Source: GCA-002282575 sp964606405 (GTDB lineage: Bacteria; Pseudomonadota; Gammaproteobacteria; Thiomicrospirales; Thiomicrospiraceae). From it: a stretch of DNA of 64,000 bases. Both the position numbers and the translations under genes were made by a program. The first letter of the stretch is position 1. Each line of letters starts with the position of its first letter. The stretch lies in contig CAZSGH010000006.1 in assembly GCA_964606405.1 (NCBI GenBank), forward strand, positions 1 to 64,000. The letters are read 5' to 3'. This document shows, in pieces, positions 33,135 to 41,633 of the stretch. The notes beneath the pieces were generated by a model that made no database searches, was not told the origin of the DNA, and saw nothing but the letters and a program-made list of their open reading frames with translations.

Positions 33135-34655
33135 ATGGCAAATACCTTAGCGCAGGTTTGGACGCGCGCAGAGTTGGGGTTAGAATCCCCTGTTGTAACG
33201 GTTGAGGTACATATTTCGAATGGGCTGCCAGGTTTAACTCTGGTGGGTTTGCCCGAATCAGCAGTTCGTGAAAGTAAAGACCGTGTGCGCAGTGCGATGC
33301 TATCTTCTTCAGCTGATTATCCGACAAGGCGTGTTACGGTTAACCTCGCGCCTGCTGATTTACCCAAAACGGGCGGTCGTTATGATCTACCCATTGCTAT
33401 TGGGTTGCTGGCAGCATCAGGGCAAGTACCCTTAGCTAAGCTTGCCAATTATGAGTGGGTGGGTGAGTTGGGGCTAGATGGTGCTTTGCGCGCTGTGTCA
33501 GGGGTGTTGCCGATCGCTATGGCGGCACGCGGCAGTGGTCGCTGCTTGGTTGTGCCTTTAGAACAATTAGCGGTTTGCGCGGTGGTGCCAGGGCTGGATG
33601 TGGTGGGTGCTGCGCATTTGCTCGATGTTATTGCGTATTTAAATGGTGAAGGGCGATTGGTTGCACCTGATGGTCATACTGTTTCGATTGACGCTGTGCC
33701 TCAGCCAGATTTGGCAGAAGTGCGCGGGCAAGCGGTAGGTAAACGCGCGTTAGAGATTGCTGCTGCTGGCGGGCATAGTCTGTTATTTGTCGGTCCGCCT
33801 GGTAGTGGTAAAAGCATGTTGGCGAGTCGGTTGGCGGGCTTGTTGCCGCCTTTGTCGGAGTCAGATCGGCTGGAGTCGGCAGCGATTCATTCGTTAGCGG
33901 GTATGCCTGTCGAGCCGATATTGGCAGGGCAGGTGCCGTTTCAGTCGCCGCACCATTCATCATCTTCAGTTGCTTTGGTGGGAGGCGGTTCAAAACCGCG
34001 TCCCGGTGCGATTTCTTTGTCCTCGAAAGGGATTTTGTTTTTAGATGAGCTTCCTGAATTCGATCGTCGCACCTTAGAGATGCTGCGCGAGCCATTAGAG
34101 TCTGGCGAAGTACGTATTGCCAGAGCCGCTTATCAAGCAACTTATCCCGCGCGCTTTCAGTTGATTGCAGCAATGAACCCATCTCCATCGGGATTTTTCA
34201 GTGATGACCCAAAGTGTCAATCAACCCCCGAGCAAACCGCTCGCTATTTAGCTAAAATTTCAGGTCCGCTGCTCGATCGTATCGACTTACAAGTCGAATT
34301 GCCTGCCGTCGAAGTGAGTGCTTTACAAAACGCGCCCGATGGCGAGTCCACCGAAACCGTCGCAGCACGTGTGTTACAGGCGCGTGATTTTGCTCGGTCT
34401 CGTGGGAAGTTAAATTCAGAACTTACCCCTAACGAGCTAGATACTTATGCCAAGCCCGATGCCGCAGGGGCTAAGTTGCTGGCACAAGCGATGCAAAAAA
34501 TGGGCTTGTCAGCGCGTTCTTATCATCGTATTTTACGCGTCGGGCGTAGTATCGCCGACTTGGCTGCCAGTGAGCAGGTGCAAGCGACCCATTTGGCCGA
34601 GGCTTTGTCGTTGCGGATGTTAGAGCGGCGAATGAATAAGTTGGGATTGGGATAA
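33135..34655 (+). CDS. comM: Mg-chelatase-like AAA+ ATPase ComM/YifB
   Basis: Hexameric helicase that promotes branch migration during natural transformation in Vibrio and Acinetobacter. 506 residues from the ATG at 33135, which follows GGGAG; an ATG at 33093 gives an extra 14 residues not seen in relatives. N-terminal domain (about 1-170, VEVHISNGLPGL and VNLAPADLPKTGGRYDL), Walker A FVGPPGSGKSML near 217, Walker B ILFLDELPEF near 300. The usual MNPCPCG zinc motif reads MNPSPSG here (about 347), and only one Cys follows, so the zinc site is lost. Presence of ComM hints at competence. Confidence 0.94.
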   Translation: MANTLAQVWTRAELGLESPVVTVEVHISNGLPGLTLVGLPESAVRESKDRVRSAMLSSSADYPTRRVTVNLAPADLPKTGGRYDLPIAIGLLAASGQVPLAKLANYEWVGELGLDGALRAVSGVLPIAMAARGSGRCLVVPLEQLAVCAVVPGLDVVGAAHLLDVIAYLNGEGRLVAPDGHTVSIDAVPQPDLAEVRGQAVGKRALEIAAAGGHSLLFVGPPGSGKSMLASRLAGLLPPLSESDRLESAAIHSLAGMPVEPILAGQVPFQSPHHSSSSVALVGGGSKPRPGAISLSSKGILFLDELPEFDRRTLEMLREPLESGEVRIARAAYQATYPARFQLIAAMNPSPSGFFSDDPKCQSTPEQTARYLAKISGPLLDRIDLQVELPAVEVSALQNAPDGESTETVAARVLQARDFARSRGKLNSELTPNELDTYAKPDAAGAKLLAQAMQKMGLSARSYHRILRVGRSIADLAASEQVQATHLAEALSLRMLERRMNKLGLG

Positions 34656-34785
34656 GCAAGGTTGTTCATGCCTATTCTCGCTCCGAATGAGAGAGAACAG
34701 GGATGGATGTGTTTTACTGTTTGCCGTATTGGTTGCTCTGACCATTGCCGACTGGGGTTCTTGTTTTCGGTTGTGCATCGGCTCG

Positions 34786-36060
34786 CTATTGATGAGGGTA
34801 TTCAGGGTGACAATATTCTGTGCCTAAGCTACAACAGCCTGTGCTCACACCCAGTTTCTGCAAGCCATTATCGAATGCCCAATAATGGTTATAACTGCCG
34901 GCACGTAGGCTTTCAAACACACTCACCAAGTCTTGTGCTGTTCCTGCAGTGTTCAGGTCTGCATTCAGGTCGTTAACATCGGTTACTTCTACCTTACACC
35001 CTGTTTCGAGTGCGGCTTGTTTAGAAACGCTGCCTTGTGTATACAAGGTGTTGTACAAGGTTTGCAGTGGCGATAGCGTGTAAACACCCGCGGGTATTTC
35101 AGCCAGTGTGGTAATGGCAGTGTTGTTTGCTGTGTTATAACTCGCAATGACAGTATTGACGAGATTGTATTTGGTAAGGAGGCTTTCCATGCTAAGTTGA
35201 TGTTGCGACTCTGCCTTGTTCGCAATGTTGCTCAGTTGATTGCTGGGTTGGACAGCATTGAGCGCAAGATATACATCTTTGGCGAGTTTTTCTTCATTCC
35301 ACATGTACACCAATGTGTCTAATTGCGTCTGTGATAGCGAGTAAGTAGGTAAGCTACTGACCATTAATGTCGGGTTGTCTGTCGTACTGTTAAGTACTGC
35401 GACTTCGTTACTATCCAGTATGTCGATGTTTGCAGCCAGTGTTGTCGCTAATGTTGCCTCTAATTGTGCTGCTGTCTCTGTTGTTCCCTGATAGGCCGTC
35501 ATTCTTCCTTGAATACCAGAAATAAGCGTTTCAAGTTGTGCGCTAGTGATACTTGCCAAGTTGCTAATCGTGTTAGTGACTGAAAACTGATATAGCTCAT
35601 CAGACAAAGCGGCAATCATTTTATCTTGTGTGGGCGTATTGTTGAGCAGCTGAGATTCGGTGAAACCAAGTGTCAGTAAGCGCGCTTTAATGGTCGCATC
35701 CTGAGCAAGGGTGCTCGCTATGCTAAGCATTGTGCCAGAAGCAACACCTAAGCTCAGTTCGCCTGCTTTAATATCACCGATATCAATCGTACCGCTACGG
35801 TTAACGTCAATATACCCCCCCATTGTCTTGATTGGGTAGGTAATCACGCCACTAAAACGATATACGCCATTACCGATAGGTTGGGCTGTCATACCGTTGG
35901 CATCGGATACACTAGCATAGAGTATTGGGCCACGCTCTACGGTTATATCAGTGATTGTTGGCATATTATTGCCAGCTTGACCTGCGCCACCACCATCGCA
36001 AGCAGAAAGTAGTGTTCCTGCGACAAAGGTAATGGCCAATAAAGTACGTTGTTGCATCAT
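34786..36060 (-). CDS. DUF2202 (ferritin-like) lipoprotein
   Basis: 424 residues. Lipoprotein signal: a hydrophobic stretch ending in LLSAC, then DGGGAGQAGNN. The middle (about 40-235) is a poorly recognised region with a DVNRSGTIDIGDI-like dockerin or EF-hand-like acidic stretch. The C-terminal DUF2202 domain (about 255-410) has WNEEKLAKDVY, AESQHQLSMESLL and the AGSYNHYWAF motif, consistent with a four-helix, ferritin-like di-iron fold. The very C-terminus holds four cysteines (TGCCSLGTEYCHP). Such proteins are often near metal or stress genes. It is 34 bp downstream of the glycine-rich protein on the same strand and divergent from a two-component system. Confidence 0.88.
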   Translation of the reverse strand: MMQQRTLLAITFVAGTLLSACDGGGAGQAGNNMPTITDITVERGPILYASVSDANGMTAQPIGNGVYRFSGVITYPIKTMGGYIDVNRSGTIDIGDIKAGELSLGVASGTMLSIASTLAQDATIKARLLTLGFTESQLLNNTPTQDKMIAALSDELYQFSVTNTISNLASITSAQLETLISGIQGRMTAYQGTTETAAQLEATLATTLAANIDILDSNEVAVLNSTTDNPTLMVSSLPTYSLSQTQLDTLVYMWNEEKLAKDVYLALNAVQPSNQLSNIANKAESQHQLSMESLLTKYNLVNTVIASYNTANNTAITTLAEIPAGVYTLSPLQTLYNTLYTQGSVSKQAALETGCKVEVTDVNDLNADLNTAGTAQDLVSVFESLRAGSYNHYWAFDNGLQKLGVSTGCCSLGTEYCHPEYPHQ

Positions 36061-36094
36061 TAAAATCCTTGTTGTTTAAGTACAGGTTGCTGCT

Positions 36095-36397
36095 TTATTG
36101 GCTGTAACCGCGTCCACCAGCTTGACCACGCCCTTGTCCGCCACCGTGACCATAGCTGTTGCCGCTGTCTCCACTCATGCTACGCCCTTGTCCGCCGCCA
36201 TGTCCCTGTCCCCGCCCTTGTCCAGATTGTCCTGAAGCATTAGACTGACGATTATCACGATCCTGTTTCCAAGCATCGTCACGCTGCTGCTGTTGCTGGT
36301 GTTCATAGCGACCTGGCGTCATGTCATCATCGGCTTGTGCACCCATCGCGGATAAGAATGCGATGCTTGTTGAGAATAATAAGGTTGCGATTTTCAT
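36095..36397 (-). CDS. Small secreted Gln/Gly-rich protein
   Basis: 100 residues, signal peptide MKIATLLFSTSIAFLSAMGAQA cleaved near 22. The mature part is low-complexity: QQQQQ, then DDAWKQDRDNRQ, then a tail in which GHGGGQGR occurs twice. No known domain. ATG start with AGGTATTT upstream, a weak site. It is the first gene of a two-gene unit with the DUF2202 lipoprotein and is divergent from the response-regulator gene by 87 bp. Function unknown; histidines and glycines could bind metal but this is speculative. Confidence 0.75.
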   Translation of the reverse strand: MKIATLLFSTSIAFLSAMGAQADDDMTPGRYEHQQQQQRDDAWKQDRDNRQSNASGQSGQGRGQGHGGGQGRSMSGDSGNSYGHGGGQGRGQAGGRGYSQ

Positions 36398-36484
36398 AAA
36401 ATACCTGCTGTTCTGTGTTTTGTTAGCGCCTTTCGTTGGCTTGATGCTATTATTAAAAAAATGTTTTTCAAAAGTGTTTCAGTT

Positions 36485-37177
36485 ATGTCAAAACTTGCTT
36501 TGCCTCGAGTGCTTCTGCTCGATGATGATGCGCCCATTCGCCAGATGCTATCGCAGCTATTGCAACATGCGGGTTTTGCGGTAACAGCTGTTGGCAAGGT
36601 TGCAGACTTTGAGCGTGCATTACAAACACTGGGTGCAGACGTGTGTATTATTGATTGGATGCTGGCAGGTGAGAGCGGTTTGCTATTGGCACAAAAGCTG
36701 TCACAACAAGCAGATCGTCCACCGATGTTGATGCTTTCAGCGAATGCTACGCTAGACGAACGCTTACAAGGTTTGTCCATTGTCGATGATTATCTAACCA
36801 AGCCGTTTGAGCCAAAAGAACTCATTGCCCGTTTGCATGTGTTGTTGCGTCGTCATCATAACGATAAAACAGCTCAGCAACTCACCTTTGGTCAGTGGCG
36901 GTTAGACAGCGCAACCCATCAGTTATGGTGTGCGAATGATGTGATTACTCTCAGTGCGGGTGAGTGGAAATTATTGTGGTATTTAGCACAGCGTCCGCAA
37001 CGGCTTGTTTCTCGCGAACAATTGCTGGCTGTGTTAGACGATGCTTCGGCAAGTGAGCGAGCAGTGGATATTCGCATTTCTCGATTGCGCAAAAAGCTGG
37101 GCAACGATGGCTTAATTGAAACCGTATGGGGACAAGGCTATAAGTTTGTGCCGCCTACTAGTGTGTTAACCTCATGA
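36485..37177 (+). CDS. OmpR-family response regulator
   Basis: 230 residues from the ATG at 36485; an in-frame ATG at 36461 is possible. Receiver domain: LLLDDD acidic pocket, phospho-acceptor Asp in CIIDWMLAGESG, Ser in LMLSANA, Lys in DDYLTKPF. Winged-helix DNA-binding domain (about 135-228) with ISRLRKKLG and TVWGQGYKF. It overlaps the histidine kinase by 4 bp (ATGA). The divergent secreted-protein genes are the obvious candidates for regulation. Confidence 0.94.
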   Translation: MSKLALPRVLLLDDDAPIRQMLSQLLQHAGFAVTAVGKVADFERALQTLGADVCIIDWMLAGESGLLLAQKLSQQADRPPMLMLSANATLDERLQGLSIVDDYLTKPFEPKELIARLHVLLRRHHNDKTAQQLTFGQWRLDSATHQLWCANDVITLSAGEWKLLWYLAQRPQRLVSREQLLAVLDDASASERAVDIRISRLRKKLGNDGLIETVWGQGYKFVPPTSVLTS

Positions 37178-38256
37178 AACAAACACGTCGCTGGTTGTTG
37201 TGGTTTGTGTTTGTGGTGCAACTGATTGGATTTGTCGGGTTTATCTTGGCGATTGCGCTGCCATTAGCACAGCGCTCTGCTGCTGATTTAGCTGGACTGA
37301 TGCTGATTTCTGCTAAAACTTGGGAAGAGCTGCCCGATGAACGCAGGGCTGCTTTTGCGCAGAGTTTATTGCAAGATACGGGAGTGATCATCGAACGCGG
37401 CGTTTTGCCCGATCTGGCAATGCAGTGGCGACCCCATTGGTATGCGGATTGGGTGCATCATGCGATGGTAGCACAAGGTGAAAAACCTGAAGCAGTTCTC
37501 ATGCAACAAGGACAAGTGCAGGTCTCTATCGTCATCGATTCAACGCCCGTATTAATTCGCGCGGACTCGCCAAAGCTTGGTTCATTATTGGTTGTTTTCT
37601 TTGTTATGATGCTGTTAGCCTTGCTTGGTACCTTGTCGGCATTATGGTGGCAAGCTAAATGGCAACGCCAAATGCTGCGCTCGCAGGTGATGTTGGCAGG
37701 TTTGTCTCATGATTTGCGTACCCCGTTAACCCGATTGCGTTTAGCGATAGCGCTATTGCCAACGGTGACTGAAGCAGAGCAAACGCAGTTAAGCGATCAT
37801 ATTCAGTCGTTGAATGCCTTGATTGATACGGCATTGGCATTGTCGTCATCCTCAGAATCGCCTGTACAACAAAAACAGGCGAAACTGTCTGTGCTTTGGT
37901 TACAGTGGCAAAAAGACTATCCCGACGTGTTATTTATGACTGACGATTCTGACTGTCAGGTAATGCTTGTTTCTGTGCTGCTGACGCGAATTGTCCAAAA
38001 CTTAATTGATAACGCCTTGGTACATGGCTTAGGTGAGGTGCGGGTCTCTTTATCGTGCCAGCAAGTGGGTTGGCGCATAGCGGTTGTCGATGAAGGGAAT
38101 GGTGTTCCTGATCAGGTGTGGCGTGCAGTTCAAAACCAGCAACAACCCAAAGCAAAAGGCGTTGGCATCGGCTTGTTAACCAGTTACTGGCTATCGCAGA
38201 TCATGGGGGTGCATTTGGTTCGTATACCACAAGGTGTTGGGGTTTCTACGATTTAA
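37174..38256 (+). CDS. Sensor histidine kinase (EnvZ-like)
   Basis: 360 residues, partner of the preceding regulator. First membrane helix about 8-30, periplasmic loop of roughly 95 residues, second helix about 132-152, a short HAMP-like linker, then the H box LSHDLRTPLTRLR with the phospho-acceptor His near 176. The ATPase domain has N box NLIDNALVH, DEGNGVP and GVGIGLLTSYWLSQIMG. The small periplasmic domain is of unknown ligand. The spacing and overlap with the regulator are the usual arrangement. Confidence 0.93.
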   Translation: MKQTRRWLLWFVFVVQLIGFVGFILAIALPLAQRSAADLAGLMLISAKTWEELPDERRAAFAQSLLQDTGVIIERGVLPDLAMQWRPHWYADWVHHAMVAQGEKPEAVLMQQGQVQVSIVIDSTPVLIRADSPKLGSLLVVFFVMMLLALLGTLSALWWQAKWQRQMLRSQVMLAGLSHDLRTPLTRLRLAIALLPTVTEAEQTQLSDHIQSLNALIDTALALSSSSESPVQQKQAKLSVLWLQWQKDYPDVLFMTDDSDCQVMLVSVLLTRIVQNLIDNALVHGLGEVRVSLSCQQVGWRIAVVDEGNGVPDQVWRAVQNQQQPKAKGVGIGLLTSYWLSQIMGVHLVRIPQGVGVSTI

Positions 38257-38278
38257 GGTGCTAGAAACAATCATTTTC

Positions 38279-38287
38279 TGGTACAAT
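38279..38287 (+). promoter_or_regulatory. Candidate extended -10 promoter for glyA
   Basis: TGGTACAAT: TG one base before TACAAT, 44 bp upstream of the glyA ATG. No good -35 is seen, as is usual for extended -10 promoters. Confidence 0.45.
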
Positions 38288-38330
38288 AGCGATAATTTTT
38301 TATTGAATTTTATGCTTGGGAGCCAGTGTT

Positions 38331-39593
38331 ATGTTTACCAAATCAATGACCATTGCAGGATATGATGATGTGATTGCGCGCGCGATTAGCGATGAAACAC
38401 AACGTCAAGAAGACCATATCGAGTTAATTGCTTCTGAAAACTACACTAGCCCACGCGTGATGGAAGCGCAAGGTACGGTATTAACCAACAAGTATGCTGA
38501 AGGCTACCCAGGTAAGCGTTACTACGGTGGTTGTGAGTATGTCGATGTGGTCGAGCAAGTGGCTATCGATCGTGCGAAGGAATTGTTTGGTGCAGATTGG
38601 GCAAACGTACAACCTCATTCTGGCTCACAGGCGAACGGTGCTGTTTTTCAGGCTTTACTAAATCCAGGTGAAACCGTTTTAGGGATGAGCTTGGCGCATG
38701 GCGGTCACTTAACGCATGGTGCGAAGATTAACTTCTCGGGAAAAATTTACAACTCTGTGCAGTATGGCGTTGATGACAACGGCATCGTACAAATGGAAGA
38801 AGTGCGTAAATTAGCGTTAGAACACAAGCCAAAAATGATTATTGCAGGTTTTTCGGCTTACTCTAAAACGATGGACTGGGCAGCGTTCCGTGCGATTGCC
38901 GATGAAGTCGGTGCTTACTTGTTTGTCGATATGGCACATGTGGCAGGCTTGGTTGCTGCGGGTTTATACCCTAACCCAATGCCTTATGCTGATGTGGTTA
39001 CCACGACAACACATAAAACCTTGCGCGGTCCGCGTGGTGGTTTAATTATGGGTCGTGCTAACGAAGCGATTGAAAAAGCCATTGCTTCTCGTGTATTCCC
39101 TGGCACACAAGGTGGTCCTTTAATGCACGTGATCGCTGCTAAAGCGATTGCCTTCAAAGAAGCCTTAGAGCCAGAATTCAAAGTTTATGCGGCTAATGTT
39201 ATTAAAAACGCACAAGCGATGGCGAAAGTGTTCATTGAACGTGGTTACAAGGTAGTTTCAGGTGGTACTGATAATCACTTGTTCTTGGTCGACTTGGTCG
39301 CACAAGGCTTAACAGGTAAGCAAGCTGATGCCGCATTAGGTGAAGCGCATATTACCATCAATAAAAACTCTGTTCCGAACGACCCACAATCTCCGTTTGT
39401 AACGAGTGGCTTGCGTGTGGGTACACCTGCCGTGACAACACGTGGTTTTGGTGTTGGTGAATGTACCGAATTGGCAGGCTGGATGTGTGATGTGCTTGAT
39501 GCGATTGGTAAAGACAATGAAGCAGCAGTACGTGCTGATGTGATTGCAAAGGTCACAGCGGTGTGCGCGCGTTTTCCCGTTTATGCTAACTAA
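38331..39593 (+). CDS. glyA: Serine hydroxymethyltransferase
   Basis: PLP enzyme that converts serine and tetrahydrofolate to glycine and methylene-tetrahydrofolate. 420 residues from the ATG at 38331 (GGGAG nine bases upstream). Motifs: HIELIASENYTS near the start, EGYPGKRYYGG, the PLP-lysine region TTTHKTLRGPRGG and the C-terminal LRVGTPAVTTRGFG. It is followed after 3 bp by nrdR, and ribD overlaps nrdR, giving a glyA-nrdR-ribD unit as in many gammaproteobacteria. Confidence 0.97.
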   Translation: MFTKSMTIAGYDDVIARAISDETQRQEDHIELIASENYTSPRVMEAQGTVLTNKYAEGYPGKRYYGGCEYVDVVEQVAIDRAKELFGADWANVQPHSGSQANGAVFQALLNPGETVLGMSLAHGGHLTHGAKINFSGKIYNSVQYGVDDNGIVQMEEVRKLALEHKPKMIIAGFSAYSKTMDWAAFRAIADEVGAYLFVDMAHVAGLVAAGLYPNPMPYADVVTTTTHKTLRGPRGGLIMGRANEAIEKAIASRVFPGTQGGPLMHVIAAKAIAFKEALEPEFKVYAANVIKNAQAMAKVFIERGYKVVSGGTDNHLFLVDLVAQGLTGKQADAALGEAHITINKNSVPNDPQSPFVTSGLRVGTPAVTTRGFGVGECTELAGWMCDVLDAIGKDNEAAVRADVIAKVTAVCARFPVYAN

Positions 39594-39596
39594 TTC

Positions 39597-40064
39597 ATGA
39601 ATTGCCCTTTTTGTGGTGCTGTAGACACCAAGGTTATTGACTCTCGCTTAGCGATGGATGGCGCTCAAGTGCGTCGTCGTCGTGAATGTCATGTGTGTGC
39701 AGAGCGTTTCACTACCTACGAGGTGGTTGAAGTGGCTTTGCCACGTGTGATTAAACGCGATGGTAACCGTGAGCGCTTCGATGAAGCGAAGGTGCGTGCA
39801 GGCATGATGCGTTCGCTCGAAAAACGCCCCGTGTCATCTGATTTAATCGAAGATGCGGTAACTCGTATTAAGCACAAAGTCATGGGCGAGGGCGTACGTG
39901 AATTACCTGCCAGTCAGGTGGGTGAGTGGGTGATGCAAGAGCTAAAAAGCCTCGATCAAGTTGCTTACGTACGTTATGCCTCGGTTTATCGTAGCTTTCA
40001 GGATGTGCAGGCATTTCAGACCGAAATTTTACGTTTACTCGATGGTACGGCTGCTAAAACTTAA
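39597..40064 (+). CDS. nrdR: Transcriptional repressor NrdR
   Basis: Represses ribonucleotide reductase genes when dATP is high. 155 residues. Zinc ribbon CPFCG ... CHVC within the first 35 residues, then an ATP-cone domain (about 48-138, PRVIKRDGNRERFD). Stop overlaps ribD start by one base (TAATG). Its targets, the nrd genes, are not in this window. Confidence 0.96.
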   Translation: MNCPFCGAVDTKVIDSRLAMDGAQVRRRRECHVCAERFTTYEVVEVALPRVIKRDGNRERFDEAKVRAGMMRSLEKRPVSSDLIEDAVTRIKHKVMGEGVRELPASQVGEWVMQELKSLDQVAYVRYASVYRSFQDVQAFQTEILRLLDGTAAKT

Positions 40065-41182
40065 TGTCCGTTAAATTTTCTGCTCAAGATGCCCGCTTTA
40101 TGGCGCAGGCTTTACGCCTCGCCGAACGCGGGCTTTTTTCTGTGCGCCCCAACCCCGCTGTGGGTTGTGTCATTGTTAATGATGGGGTTGTTGTCGGCGA
40201 GGGTTGGCATATTCGAGCAGGCGAACCTCATGCCGAAGTTTATGCTTTGCGAGCAGCAGGAGAGCAAGCAGGTGGCGCAACCGCTTATGTTACTCTCGAA
40301 CCCTGTAGCCATCATGGACGAACGCCGCCTTGTTGCGATGCCTTAATCGCTGCAGGTGTGGCGCGTGTTGTTGTGGCGATGCAAGACCCTAATCCGCAAG
40401 TTGCGGGGCGTGGTTTGGCGCGTTTGCGTAATGCTGGTATTGATGTGTCTGTTGGTTTAATGGCAGATTCGGCGCGTGCGTTAAATCCTGGTTTTTTATC
40501 GCGCGTCGAGCGCAATCGTCCGTTTGTGCGCGTTAAAGTAGCAGCGAGTTTAGATGGGCGAACGGCTTTAGCCAATGGGCAAAGTAAGTGGATTACAGGC
40601 GAGGCAGCGCGTGCCGATGTGCAGCGATTACGTGCACGTTCTGGTGCCATTCTAACTGGCGTTGATACGCTATTAATCGACGATCCCTTGCTTACCGTTC
40701 GTTTATCCGAATTTGAGTCGTTTCAACCATTGCGCGTGGTAGCAGATAGTCGTTTGCGTTCCAGTGTGGATGCAACGTTGTTCTCATCGGGCGGCAAGGT
40801 GTTGGTTGTAACCTGCCAGGCATTAATCGACGAGGGGCAACAAGCAGATAAAATTACTTTACTGCAAGCCAAAGGCGTTGAGGTTATTGGTGTGCCTTGT
40901 CTTGATGGTCGTGTTGAGCTAGAAGCATTGTTGTTTGTTTTGGCACAAGATTATCACATAAATGATTTGATGGTCGAAGCAGGGGCTACCCTAGCGGGTG
41001 CGTTTGTGCAACAGCAATTAGCCGATGAGTTATGGTGGTATGGTGCTTCTTGTGTGATGGGTAACGATGCGCGAGCAGGAATTATGCTGCCGTCCATTTC
41101 TGTAATGGCAGAGGTTCCACGCTTGACGCTGATTGAACAGCGTCACGTTGGGCAGGATGTGCGCTTGCGTTTTAAGCTTTGA
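40064..41182 (+). CDS. ribD: Bifunctional riboflavin deaminase/reductase RibD
   Basis: Second and third steps of riboflavin synthesis. 372 residues. N-terminal deaminase domain with the zinc motif HAEVYAL and EPCSHHGRTPPC; C-terminal reductase domain (about 148-370) with VKVAASLDGRTA, GVDTLLIDDPLLTVR and LMVEAGATLAG. The end overlaps by 11 bp the convergent small gene at 41172. The rest of the rib genes start 4 kb downstream, split off by a channel gene and a signalling gene. Confidence 0.96.
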   Translation: MSVKFSAQDARFMAQALRLAERGLFSVRPNPAVGCVIVNDGVVVGEGWHIRAGEPHAEVYALRAAGEQAGGATAYVTLEPCSHHGRTPPCCDALIAAGVARVVVAMQDPNPQVAGRGLARLRNAGIDVSVGLMADSARALNPGFLSRVERNRPFVRVKVAASLDGRTALANGQSKWITGEAARADVQRLRARSGAILTGVDTLLIDDPLLTVRLSEFESFQPLRVVADSRLRSSVDATLFSSGGKVLVVTCQALIDEGQQADKITLLQAKGVEVIGVPCLDGRVELEALLFVLAQDYHINDLMVEAGATLAGAFVQQQLADELWWYGASCVMGNDARAGIMLPSISVMAEVPRLTLIEQRHVGQDVRLRFKL

Positions 41183-41450
41183 TTGCTTGCCAAGCACCAT
41201 CTAAAAAGTATTGTATTTGCGTACACTCATGCAAGCTACGCATGTCTTCGAGCGGTTGTGTTGCGTCTTTATCGAAGTGTGTCCGAGATTTGTCGGATTT
41301 TTCGCTACGAAAGAAAGCAGTGCCGAGCAGTTTGACTTGGTTTTTGTCGTTTAACAGTCGAAATTGGTGAACAATAGCGCGTTTAGAAACAAGAACATTC
41401 GTTTGCTCTAGGCTTCGTGCGCCGCGTGTTGTATAGGCAAATAGTTTCAT
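41172..41450 (-). CDS. Small hypothetical protein
   Basis: 92 residues; not recognised. Begins MKLFAYTTRGARSLEQT; basic, no membrane helix or signal peptide; one stretch KLLGTAFFRSEKSDKS. A good AAAGGA site lies nine bases before its ATG, which together with an intact frame supports a real gene. It overlaps the 3' end of ribD on the opposite strand and is divergent from the Tsx-like gene. Confidence 0.6.
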   Translation of the reverse strand: MKLFAYTTRGARSLEQTNVLVSKRAIVHQFRLLNDKNQVKLLGTAFFRSEKSDKSRTHFDKDATQPLEDMRSLHECTQIQYFLDGAWQAIKA

Positions 41451-41591
41451 GTGCTTTCCTTTAGCGATGGCTGTCGATATTCATTCATTTTGTATATGAG
41501 AATACACTAACAGAAAACCTATGTAAATGTTGTGAAATCTTGATGAAAGTTATCTTTGTTTTTGTGGCGAGGCGCGTAAAACAATTACTTA

Positions 41592-41600
41592 TGCTATGCT
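41592..41600 (+). promoter_or_regulatory. Candidate extended -10 promoter for the Tsx-like gene
   Basis: TG-C-TATGCT at 41592-41600, 34 bp before the GTG start. A second TATGCT overlaps it five bases upstream. No clear -35. Confidence 0.4.
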
Positions 41601-41633
41601 TATCGAATAAGAAAATATTAGAGGGGAGTTGTT

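Noticed and set aside
34662..34976. Plus-strand open frame downstream of comM
   Set aside because: Overlaps the DUF2202 lipoprotein gene on the other strand and shows no recognisable features.
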